A stretch of 64,000 nt of DNA. Origin: Flavobacterium crocinum. Lineage in GTDB: Bacteria; Bacteroidota; Bacteroidia; Flavobacteriales; Flavobacteriaceae. Shown piece after piece: positions 20,513-26,666 of this stretch. Each line of letters opens with the position of its first letter. The stretch's first letter is position 1. A program made the position numbers and the translations under genes. The notes under the pieces were generated by a model that was not told the DNA's origin, ran no database searches, and saw nothing but the letters and a program-made list of their open reading frames with translations. The stretch spans positions 5,456,001-5,520,000 of the forward strand of contig NZ_CP029255.1 of the NCBI RefSeq assembly GCF_003122385.1. Direction: 5' to 3'.

Positions 20513-21016
20513 TTAGAAAAACATACTTTTAATATCTAGAAAGAAACTTCTTTTCTTAGATTTTTTTTCAGGCTTCTCTTTTTTCAGAGCATCTTTCTTT
20601 TCTAAAACAGCTTTAACTTTCTCAAGCTTTTTTACTGGTTTTGCTTCTTCTTTTTTAGAAATTTCATAAAACTTTTTGAAAGGTCTTGGCTCAAAATCAA
20701 CCAAAATAGCTGCCATATTTATAGCATCGATATTTGATGGATCTGTCTCTCCTTTTAAGAACGTTTCAATCGGTCGGAATTTGTCTTTCTTTTCCTTGAA
20801 CTTATTCTTTTTGGTATGATCAAAATCTAGTCCCAATAGATTCTTGAAAACATTCAAATCATCTTGAGTTGGGTTATTTTCGAAAATAAGCCAGCACAAA
20901 TCACGCAGTTTACCACGAGAAGGCTTGTATAAATAATCAAAGTATTGACCGCCTTTTTCTGTCTCGTATTTATTTCTAATTGCTTTTTTATATTTTTCTA
21001 GTGTATTGTTTTGCAT
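20513..21016 (-). CDS. Lysine-rich hypothetical protein
   Basis: 167 residues from the ATG at 21016; an upstream TTG would add six residues but is less likely. The first ~110 residues (MQNNTLEKYKKAIRNKYETE) form a helical, charged domain with a conserved-looking core GKLRDLCWLIFENNPTQDDL. The C-terminal ~55 residues are a basic tail full of Lys and Glu (KKLEKVKAVLEKKDALKKEK), ending RSFFLDIKSMFF. The tail could bind nucleic acid, but that is only a guess from charge. No family is recognised. Confidence 0.6.
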   Translation of the reverse strand: MQNNTLEKYKKAIRNKYETEKGGQYFDYLYKPSRGKLRDLCWLIFENNPTQDDLNVFKNLLGLDFDHTKKNKFKEKKDKFRPIETFLKGETDPSNIDAINMAAILVDFEPRPFKKFYEISKKEEAKPVKKLEKVKAVLEKKDALKKEKPEKKSKKRSFFLDIKSMFF

Positions 21017-21127
21017 GGTATTTTTTTTTTGCAATTCTTGGAAATCTCAGGAAAGACCAGGTAATTCTTGAGATTTCAGTAGTATGCAAAGCTTTAAAAA
21101 GACCTTTACTTTACTGGATAAATACCT

Positions 21128-21283
21128 CTAAATGAGATAATCTCTAGATTTCACCTTCTCTTTCCATTGCTTAATGTGCTCCGCATTTACCTCTTTACTC
21201 GAGGCAAACGCAGATTCACTAAGCTCAACTATACCGTCTTGACCAAACTGATGGCACGACGTAAAAACTATTTCTTGATTCAT
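21128..21283 (-). CDS. Small protein, 51 residues, unknown function
   Basis: A short open frame starting MNQEIVFTSCHQFGQDGIVE and ending KVKSRDYLI, with ATG start and TAG stop. It lies between the SPFH gene (59 bp downstream of it) and the Lys-rich protein. The composition is protein-like (His, Trp, Glu spread evenly, one Cys) and the frame fills most of an otherwise empty gap. No family is recognised. Confidence 0.5.
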   Translation of the reverse strand: MNQEIVFTSCHQFGQDGIVELSESAFASSKEVNAEHIKQWKEKVKSRDYLI

Positions 21284-21341
21284 CCTTAAATTTTTATTAT
21301 TAAACTTAAACTATCAACATTTACTGCTAACGGTTCCTATT

Positions 21342-22439
21342 TTACTTTACGAAGATTTCTTTCAATTGACCAATTACGTTTCCGCCTCCAGAAATGGTGA
21401 TTTCACCAATTTTATCCGCGATTTTTTCAACGTATTCCATCTCTTTCAACTTCCACAGCATTTCGTTTTCTTCCATCAGCTTAGCTGTGTTTAACAAACT
21501 TCTTGTTGAAGCCGTTTCTTCTCTTCTCATGATGCTGTTCGCCTGTGCTTTTTTCTCTGCAACCAAAACCTGATTCATAATCTCTTTCATATCACCTGGA
21601 AGAATTACATCTCTTATTCCGGCGTCTGAAATTTTCAAACCTAAGTTTTCGATTTTTGAAGCCACTTCTGCCAGAATTTCTTCCGCAATAGCATCTTTTT
21701 TGTTTAACAATTCATCCAAGGTCAAACCTCCGATAAAAGCTCTTAAAGCCAATTGCATTGCTACATACAATTGCTTTTCAAAGTCCTTGTTTTCTATCAA
21801 AGCTTTCATAATATCAACTACTTGGTATCTCACAAAGAAATTGATTCTCAATCCCGCTTTATCTTTAGTCAACAATTCCTGACCTGATATTTCAACTTGC
21901 TGTTGTCTCATATCGATTGTTTTTACTTCGATTGTAATCGCGTTGTTCCAGAAGTAATGCGTTCCAGATTTCAACTCTTTTACAAAAGTTCCGTTCACAA
22001 ACAACAACGCTTTGTCGTTGCTCGCTACAATAAACTTTCTTACGAAGTATCTCATTTTCACATTTTCCAATAAGTTTACCTTAATGTCTTCTGTGATTTC
22101 GATTTTTGACAAATCAGCCTTTGTGAATTCATTTTTCACAATTCCTTTCCAGAAAGCATATCTTCCTGGAGTTAAAACTTCTTTAAAGTTTCCATTCACG
22201 AACTGCAATACAATTTCGTTATCGGCAACCTCAACAATTTCAAGCATTGAAGCCAAAACTTCATTTTCCAATAAAATATTCAATTCAAATGGAGCCTGAA
22301 AAACGGCATTCATATCGTAGATCAACACATTTTTGTTTCCAAAAATCCAGTGTAAACCTTCTTCTAATACTTTTACTAATTTTCTGTTTTCGAAGACCAA
22401 GCCCACTTGGTATCCTCCGATTTTAATTTTCTTTATCAT
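21342..22439 (-). CDS. SPFH/Band-7 (slipin-like) protein, probable RNA-repair scaffold
   Basis: 365 residues. The SPFH core is at ~residues 150-290: GQELLTKDKAGLRINFFVRY, then LLNKKDAIAEEILAEVASKI and LGLKISDAGIRDVILPGDMK. A long helical, Ala/Glu-rich segment follows (~285-340). Unlike membrane stomatins there is no N-terminal hydrophobic anchor; instead residues 1-140 carry repeated beta strands (VGLVFENRKLVKVLEEGLHW), so it may be a cytosolic ring or scaffold. Its ~0.8-kb leader holds a palindromic operator and tRNA-like RNAs. SPFH proteins paired with a tRNA-like RNA are a predicted RNA-repair module (Burroughs and Aravind 2016). The role is inferred from this context. Confidence 0.85.
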   Translation of the reverse strand: MIKKIKIGGYQVGLVFENRKLVKVLEEGLHWIFGNKNVLIYDMNAVFQAPFELNILLENEVLASMLEIVEVADNEIVLQFVNGNFKEVLTPGRYAFWKGIVKNEFTKADLSKIEITEDIKVNLLENVKMRYFVRKFIVASNDKALLFVNGTFVKELKSGTHYFWNNAITIEVKTIDMRQQQVEISGQELLTKDKAGLRINFFVRYQVVDIMKALIENKDFEKQLYVAMQLALRAFIGGLTLDELLNKKDAIAEEILAEVASKIENLGLKISDAGIRDVILPGDMKEIMNQVLVAEKKAQANSIMRREETASTRSLLNTAKLMEENEMLWKLKEMEYVEKIADKIGEITISGGGNVIGQLKEIFVK

Positions 22440-22866
22440 TTTTATTTTGTTTTAAGGTTTCAGGTTTAATGTTTCATGTTCCGAAATCTATAAAACCTTT
22501 ATCCTCTATTATCTTTATGCTATTTTATTTAAAAGTCAAACGTCTAACTTTTAACATTTAACTTATAACTTCCTTTAATAAAAAACCTCCTTGCCTTTAT
22601 CCTCCGAAAAAAGCGGGTGAAAAGTTGTCCTTTGTTTACCTGAGTCGTTTGCGATTATCTTTTGTCTTCATGATCCCCAAATCATTTTAACAATCAAACC
22701 GAAAAGAAAACAAGTGTTTCAAAAAACAGTACTTTCCGCACTGGCTTTATCATGAGTGTGAAATTTCAGTCCCGAAGCCTCGGGATGGAATTCTTAGTTT
22801 CACTGACAAAGACAAATCAGTTTTTCTAACTGGTCATCTTTTTAAGAGTGATGGTCTCTACTGTTT
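22440..22866 (-). other. Structured leader between tRNA-like RNAs and the SPFH gene
   Basis: No gene is seen. On the minus strand there are several hairpins: TCCCGAGGC / TCGGGA (22770-22785) inside an outer stem GTGAAA / TTTCAC (22758-22763 with 22798-22803), and CAGTT / AACTG (22818-22832). The last ~150 bp before the SPFH start are unstructured and A/T-rich. The outer hairpin pair could be a processing site or the 3' end of the tRNA-like transcript. Confidence 0.5.
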
Positions 22867-22936
22867 ACAGATTTTCAGTCTGTTGACTTACCAATTTGTC
22901 TAACCGAAGCGTATTCGGTGTAGGACTCGAACCTAC
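22867..22936 (-). ncRNA. Circularly permuted tRNA-like RNA, anticodon loop CTGAAAA (GAA)
   Basis: Read 5'-3' on the minus strand, the arms appear in permuted order. First a T-arm GTAGG-TTCGAGT-CCTAC (22936-22920), then a 6-bp acceptor helix ACCGAA / TTCGGT closed by loop TACGC (22919-22903). Then TA at positions 8-9, a D-arm (GAC, loop with A14, G18-G19 and A21, GTC; 22900-22885), A26, and an anticodon arm ACAGA-CTGAAAA-TCTGT (22883-22867). The chain break falls in the variable loop and the acceptor end is capped, so it cannot be charged. The anticodon would read Phe. It lies in the SPFH leader. Confidence 0.75.
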
Positions 22937-22940
22937 ATAA

Positions 22941-23022
22941 ACACTCTAATGTTCTATCCGGATTGAACTACCGTATTACTACGAGTGGGATTCGAACCCA
23001 CAACCCTTAGATTCCTTGTGTG
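22941..23022 (-). ncRNA. Circularly permuted tRNA-like RNA with GNRA-capped acceptor stem
   Basis: Arms in order on the minus strand: a closing helix 5' strand (ACAC, bulge, TCTAA; 23021-23007), 5-nt variable region GGGTT, T-arm GTGGG-TTCGAAT-CCCAC (23001-22985), 5-bp acceptor helix TCGTA / TACGG capped by GTAA (22984-22971), TA (positions 8-9), D-arm GTTC-AATCCGGATA-GAAC (22968-22951, with A14, G18-G19, A21), A26, and closing strand TTAGA-GTGT (22949-22941). Core spacings equal those of a real tRNA. The 5' and 3' ends meet in the anticodon stem, as in bacterial Y-RNA tRNA-like domains. Confidence 0.78.
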
Positions 23023-23227
23023 TGATAGTTTTTTGGAAAACCATCAAAACCTCCAAATCAAGTTGCATAGAAAAACATAATCCGCCTCTGCGAAAAGTTC
23101 CCTACAATGGTGCTATACAGAAACACTCAACTGGACTTGTTTGATATTTTTAAACAAAGCCTATACTTTGTTGTATTTCAGTTTTTAAAAGAACTTCTTT
23201 TATTTCTTATTCAAATATTCAAATTAC

Positions 23228-23250
23228 ACTGCGCAATTATTTTGCGCAGT
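23228..23250. promoter_or_regulatory. Palindromic operator of the RNA-repair regulon, copy 1 (SPFH/tRNA-like unit)
   Basis: Perfect dyad ACTGCGCAA / TTGCGCAGT with 5-bp spacer TTATT. On the minus strand it is followed at once by GTAATTTGAATATTTGAATA, a weak -7-like region. It lies ~205 bp upstream of the first tRNA-like RNA and just after the ATP-grasp-like gene. The same core (TRCGCA-RTTATTT-TGCGYA) recurs at 50457, 52021, 55032 and 55121. Confidence 0.8.
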
Positions 23251-23260
23251 GCAAAAGAAA

Positions 23261-24046
23261 TTAGTTAATCCATTCGATAACAGTTGACAAATAAACTTGT
23301 CGCACCTCTTCAAATCGGGTTATATTTGGTATATGGTTTACTTCTAATAAATATTTAGTACCATCTTTGGCGACGATATAATCATTTCCAATCATATCCA
23401 TTTGCAAAGTGTTCCTGATATAGATAGTATCCTCTAACAAGTCCTGATCTACAGTCATAAAAGTCGCATCGTCCGGATGAATTGATTTTAACCAGTCGTC
23501 GCCTTCCAGTTTAATCTGCCAATAGGTATCGCCAATCATCATGATTCGAACTGCTTCGCCTTCGTAAAAAGGTTCGATAGTAGCAGTAAATTCGCTTTCC
23601 CACTCTCCTGTAAAACGATGTTTGTTTTCGCCACAATGCCAGTTTCCCCATTTTGCAACAGTATCACCCGTTGCATTGACAGAAGCGCCGGCACTTACAA
23701 ATCCGCGTGGAGCACTAAATCTGGAAAGAGATAAAGCTTTTACCAGACACGGAATCTTAAATCGGCAATCCAACATCGCAGAAGCTTTTGGATAACAATC
23801 GCCACCCCAGATTGCAAGACCTGCAATAAAGTCAAAGTCATTATCATAAATTCCGTAATAGACCACTTTATCAACCGGCAACATGCCAATTCCGTTAGAT
23901 TTTTCCATATAAAGAATTTCATCTTTCACTACAATTTTTGGTATCGACTGATGCCAGATAATATGTCCTGAATATTGTTTTTTTATGATGTCATATTCTT
24001 CCTGTTCAATTCCAACAAGGGCTATTCGGTTGTATTTTTGTTTCAT
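23261..24046 (-). CDS. ATP-grasp-like protein in RNA-repair locus A
   Basis: 261 residues, no signal peptide. The C-terminal motif YLLEVNHIPNITRFEEVR (~residues 230-247) matches the metal- and ATP-binding 'LEVNxxP' of ATP-grasp enzymes. An earlier conserved-looking stretch is FYEGEAVRIMMIGDTYWQIK (~160-180). The first 100 residues (RIALVGIEQEEYDIIKKQYS) look like the N-terminal alpha/beta part. ATP-grasp enzymes join an acid to an amine or thiol using ATP. It ends 10 bp before the operator and the tRNA-like RNAs of the SPFH unit, with tRNA-like genes ~210 bp upstream. A role in modifying RNA or protein in that system is an inference. Confidence 0.65.
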   Translation of the reverse strand: MKQKYNRIALVGIEQEEYDIIKKQYSGHIIWHQSIPKIVVKDEILYMEKSNGIGMLPVDKVVYYGIYDNDFDFIAGLAIWGGDCYPKASAMLDCRFKIPCLVKALSLSRFSAPRGFVSAGASVNATGDTVAKWGNWHCGENKHRFTGEWESEFTATIEPFYEGEAVRIMMIGDTYWQIKLEGDDWLKSIHPDDATFMTVDQDLLEDTIYIRNTLQMDMIGNDYIVAKDGTKYLLEVNHIPNITRFEEVRQVYLSTVIEWIN

Positions 24047-24068
24047 CGTTTTTAATTTAAATGTTACT

Positions 24069-24196
24069 TTTTTCTGCCACGAAGGCTCTAAGGCACAAAG
24101 TTTATTTTTCTTAGCGTCTTGGCAACTTTGCGAGAATATTGCACGCTATTACATCTTTAAAATCTCTCGCAAAGTCGCAGAATCGCAAAGTTTTCT
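24069..24196. repeat. GCCACGAAGGC-CTAAG palindromic repeat
   Basis: The left part GCCACGAAGGCTCTAAGGCA and right parts TTAGCGTCTTGGCAACTTTG and CTCGCAAAGTCGCAGAATCG form an imperfect inverted repeat. Other copies lie at about 2.7, 24.6, 47.7 and 56.1 kb. No gene. Confidence 0.7.
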
Positions 24197-24255
24197 TTTT
24201 AAGCCAACTTGAGAAACCTGTATGGTTTTCCGTCTTATGACACACTCAATATTTG

Positions 24256-24327
24256 TCTGGGAAGCAGGATTCGAACCTGCGACCTCCCGCGTCCAAGGCG
24301 GGTAAACAACCACCGTTATCTTCCCAG
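24256..24327 (-). tRNA. Atypical tRNA-Pro-like gene (anticodon TGG)
   Basis: 72-nt cloverleaf: acceptor CTGGGAA / TTCCCAG, T-arm GCAGG-TTCGAAT-CCTGC, anticodon arm CCCGC-CTTGGAC-GCGGG (TGG, proline), discriminator A, no encoded CCA. The D-arm is abnormal: position 8 is G instead of U, the stem is AAC / GTT with a T-T mismatch, and A14 is missing. A normal proline tRNA starts with C-G at 1-72 and has a standard D-loop. It could be a tRNA-like decoy or cofactor of the RNA-repair locus rather than a translating tRNA. Confidence 0.6.
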
Positions 24328-24401
24328 TTTTTTCAAAGACCCTGAGGTAGCTAAGGCTTAAAAAACTTAGATTCTTAGAACCTTAGCATCTTTAAAAAAA
24401 G

Positions 24402-24474
24402 CGGTTCATACGGGAATCGAACCCGTTTCTCCCGAGAGACAATCGGGAAGGTTAGCCAGTAACCCCAATGAACC
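24402..24474 (-). tRNA. Atypical tRNA-Asp-like gene (anticodon GTC)
   Basis: 73-nt cloverleaf with perfect acceptor GGTTCAT / ATGAACC, D-arm GGTT-ACTGGCT-AACC after a 3-nt linker (one more than normal), anticodon arm CCCGA-TTGTCTC-TCGGG (GTC, aspartate), 4-nt variable loop, T-arm ACGGG-TTCGATT-CCCGT and discriminator G, followed by a run of T. The extra nucleotide before the D-stem and the two-nucleotide 26 region are unusual. It may be a divergent second Asp tRNA or another tRNA-like RNA. Confidence 0.65.
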
Positions 24475-24494
24475 TGTTCCTTCTAGAGAACGTG

Positions 24495-24568
24495 TGATTT
24501 TGGAAGGATTCGAACCTTCGACCATCTGCTTAGAAGGCAGACGCTCTATCCAACTGAGCTACAAAATC
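24495..24568 (-). tRNA. tRNA-Arg (anticodon TCT)
   Basis: Canonical 74-nt cloverleaf: acceptor GATTTTG / CAAAATC, TA at 8-9, D-arm GCTC-AGTTGGATA-GAGC, anticodon arm TCTGC-CTTCTAA-GCAGA (TCT), variable TGGTC, T-arm GAAGG-TTCGAAT-CCTTC, discriminator A, no encoded CCA. All core bases are normal, unlike the two neighbours downstream. Confidence 0.95.
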
Positions 24569-24582
24569 ATTTATTTTTTGTT

Positions 24583-24662
24583 TTGCCACGAAGGCGCTAA
24601 GCCACTAAGTTTTTTTTTACGCTTATTAAATCTTTGCGACTTTTTGCCTTCGTGGCAAAACT
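24583..24662. repeat. GCCACGAAGGCGCTAAG inverted repeat
   Basis: The arms TTTTGCCACGAAGGCGCTAA and CTTCGTGGCAAAA form an inverted repeat upstream of the tRNA-Arg gene. A copy of the same family as at 24.07 and 47.7 kb. Confidence 0.75.
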
Positions 24663-24669
24663 ATAAGCA

Positions 24670-24700
24670 TAAAAAAAGCACCCGATCAAAGGTGCTTTAC
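24670..24700 (-). terminator. Terminator of the 31-residue small gene
   Basis: Stem AAAGCACC / GGTGCTTT with 7-nt loop. On the minus strand the stem is followed by seven T residues. It lies 25 bp after the stop codon of the small gene at 24725-24820. Confidence 0.85.
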
Positions 24701-24724
24701 AAAATTCAACGTGATATAACTATC

Positions 24725-24820
24725 CTATTGCCTATATTGATGCACCTGCATTGTGAAACGTCCAAGATCAAATCTTGCGTTTACTGGTAATCCGTATGAT
24801 ATTTTATTTTGTAAAGCCAT
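24725..24820 (-). CDS. Very small protein, 31 residues
   Basis: Open frame MALQNKISYGLPVNARFDLG, ending FTMQVHQYRQ. It has a promoter matching both consensus boxes 70 bp upstream and a strong terminator directly after it, so an RNA of about 200 nt is very likely made. The product could be a peptide, or the RNA itself may be functional. No family is recognised. A second unit of the same design lies at 25251-25349. Confidence 0.55.
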   Translation of the reverse strand: MALQNKISYGLPVNARFDLGRFTMQVHQYRQ

Positions 24821-24889
24821 TTTATATGTTGTATTATATTTTAAAAATTATTGTTATTATTTGAAACGCTGTGTTTCAATTTTGTTCGG

Positions 24890-24922
24890 CAAAGATAATG
24901 TCGAAAAAATCATATTTCCAAA
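24890..24922 (-). promoter_or_regulatory. Promoter of the 31-residue small gene
   Basis: On the minus strand TTTG (24922-24919), 21 bp, TATCTTTG (24897-24890), matching the Bacteroidota -33/-7 consensus. The spacing equals that of the promoter at 25378-25410. Confidence 0.7.
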
Positions 24923-25190
24923 TATCTTTTAAGATTATTTATCTGATTTTCAAATAGTTAATCCTAAAATTAAAGCAAAGAAATTCCTGTCCGCAAACTG
25001 GTGCAGATTTATCTTTTTATCAAATGACTGTTACTCATTAGATTACTTCTCAAGATTATATTTCGCTATTTTGATTAATCATTAAACATTTGGTCAATTA
25101 TTTTTTTAGTTTTTTTAGTTAATACTTCTTTTTAATCATTTTTCAATCTCTTTTTTCTACTATTAGACAAATTCGAATTGTCTAAAAACA

Positions 25191-25220
25191 AAAAAAGCGT
25201 CCTACAATGTGGACGCTTTT
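25191..25220 (-). terminator. Terminator of the 32-residue small gene
   Basis: Stem AAAAGCGTCC / GGACGCTTTT with 8-nt loop, followed on the minus strand by a run of T. It starts 30 bp after the stop codon of the small gene. Confidence 0.88.
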
Positions 25221-25250
25221 ACTATTTTATGATGAGTTTGACTCTAAATT

Positions 25251-25349
25251 TTACATTTTAATTTCATAAAAATACATATAGCATCCTGATACTTTAGCCG
25301 GAAGTGATCCTGCTAAGTGGTCAAAATATTTTGCTATTGAAAGTCTCAT
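25251..25349 (-). CDS. Very small protein, 32 residues
   Basis: Open frame MRLSIAKYFDHLAGSLPAKV, ending SGCYMYFYEIKM. A perfect promoter ends 29 bp upstream and a strong terminator follows, so the unit is expressed as a short RNA. The product is mildly basic and aromatic, with one Cys and no signal peptide. No family is recognised. It shares gene plan but no clear sequence with the small gene at 24725. Confidence 0.55.
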   Translation of the reverse strand: MRLSIAKYFDHLAGSLPAKVSGCYMYFYEIKM

Positions 25350-25377
25350 ATGTATTTTTCTGTTTTTATTACGGGGA

Positions 25378-25410
25378 CAAATGTAGTATATTTTATATTA
25401 ATTTAACAAA
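25378..25410 (-). promoter_or_regulatory. Promoter of the 32-residue small gene
   Basis: Minus strand TTTG (25410-25407), 21 bp, TACATTTG (25385-25378). A full match to the -7 consensus TAnnTTTG. Confidence 0.75.
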
Positions 25411-25834
25411 ACATCTCTAAAATATATTTTTTTATAACAAAAAAAATCCCTCGTAAATTATTTTTAATAAGTGATGCTTTTTATTGGTATTTATCAATAT
25501 TGAAAATAATTCTATTTAAACGTGAATTTTTTACCGATTCGCTACCACTAAAACGCGAATTGGAACGTCTTTTTAATTGGATTGAATTGTTGCTCCACAG
25601 AGATTCACAAAGTCATTCTCATTGTTATTGTTATCCAATAGGAGGTATTTTGAAGAAAAACTATTCAATAGGCTTTTAATTGCCAGCATTACTGGATTAT
25701 GACTTAAAATAGACAATCATTTTTTATATTATATAAATTTCTCTTTTGTGACTTTTATCATACTATCTCTCAATAATGTGATTTATTTTTGTTTAAATAG
25801 TTCGGGAAATGTTTTAATTTAAATTCATAATATC
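25411..25834. other. 424-bp gap before the ATP-cone gene
   Basis: No gene with a normal start is seen. An open plus-strand frame at about 25499-25679 reads LFKREFFTDSLPLKRELERL but begins at TTG or nothing. It may be a remnant. The last ~60 bp must hold the promoter for the gene at 25835. Confidence 0.4.
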
Positions 25835-26665
25835 ATGAAAGTAATCAAACATTCAGGTCACGTTGTGCCTTTTGATATTGAAAAACTAAAAAAATCACTT
25901 CAAAAATCAGGCGCTTCAGCCGATCTTATTGAAAAATGCCTAAAACAAATACAAGACCAAATCTACGAAGGAATTACAACCAAAAAGATATATAAATTGG
26001 CCTTTGCTATTTTAAAAAAAGCAGCAAACGGATATGCTGCACGTTACAATATCCGATCTGCTTTACAAATGCTGGGGCCAGACGGCTTTTTCTTTGAAAA
26101 ATATATTTCGCGTTTATATGCAGAGGAAGGCTATAAAACCAAAACCAATTTAATCTTACAAGGAAAATGTGTATCACATGAAGTAGACATCGTACTCAAA
26201 AAAGAGAATCTAATCTGGATGATTGAATGTAAATTCCACAATAGCCAAGAAAAGTCATCAGATGTAAAAGTTCCTATGTACATTCTTTCGCGTTTTAATG
26301 ATCTTAAAACCAAACAGCACACGCTTTTTTTAAACAATGAAACAATTAATTCATGTATTATTGTCACTAATAATCGTTTTACTAAAGATGCAGAAACTTT
26401 TGCCAATTGCAGTAAAATAAATCTTTTAAGCTGGGATTATCCTAGGAACAATAGCATTAAAAATAAAATTGATGAAACTGGCCTCTACCCTATTACTTGT
26501 CTAACAACGCTATCGATGTTCGAAAAAGAGCAACTACTTATCCTAAATTTAATACTTACAAAGGATCTTATTAATAACTCAGAAAGTCTTTATAAAATAG
26601 GTCTTACTGAAAAACGAATTAAAAATATACTTAAGGAAGCCTCTCAAATTTGTAAACTTATTTAA
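25835..26665 (+). CDS. ATP-cone domain fused to an Mrr-like restriction-endonuclease fold
   Basis: 276 residues. Residues 1-85 are an ATP-cone, the regulatory nucleotide-binding domain of ribonucleotide reductase and NrdR (VIKHSGHVVPFDIEKLKKSL). Residues ~95-200 look like the Mrr/REase fold: HEVDIVLKKENLIWMIECKF supplies a D-x(n)-E-x-K active site (Asp, Glu, Lys). A helical tail follows. It ends one base before the beta-CASP RNase gene, so the two are co-translated. In Bacteroidota this pair is often near stress genes and P-type ATPases. The role is unknown; a nucleotide-controlled nuclease is a fair inference. Confidence 0.72.
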   Translation: MKVIKHSGHVVPFDIEKLKKSLQKSGASADLIEKCLKQIQDQIYEGITTKKIYKLAFAILKKAANGYAARYNIRSALQMLGPDGFFFEKYISRLYAEEGYKTKTNLILQGKCVSHEVDIVLKKENLIWMIECKFHNSQEKSSDVKVPMYILSRFNDLKTKQHTLFLNNETINSCIIVTNNRFTKDAETFANCSKINLLSWDYPRNNSIKNKIDETGLYPITCLTTLSMFEKEQLLILNLILTKDLINNSESLYKIGLTEKRIKNILKEASQICKLI

Positions 26666-26666
26666 A

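Noticed and set aside
22440..23230. Short open frames in the SPFH leader
   Set aside because: All are short, lack protein-like composition and overlap the tRNA-like structures.
25499..25679. Open plus-strand frame reading LFKREFFTDSLPLKRELERL
   Set aside because: No ATG or GTG start and no promoter match; at most a gene remnant.
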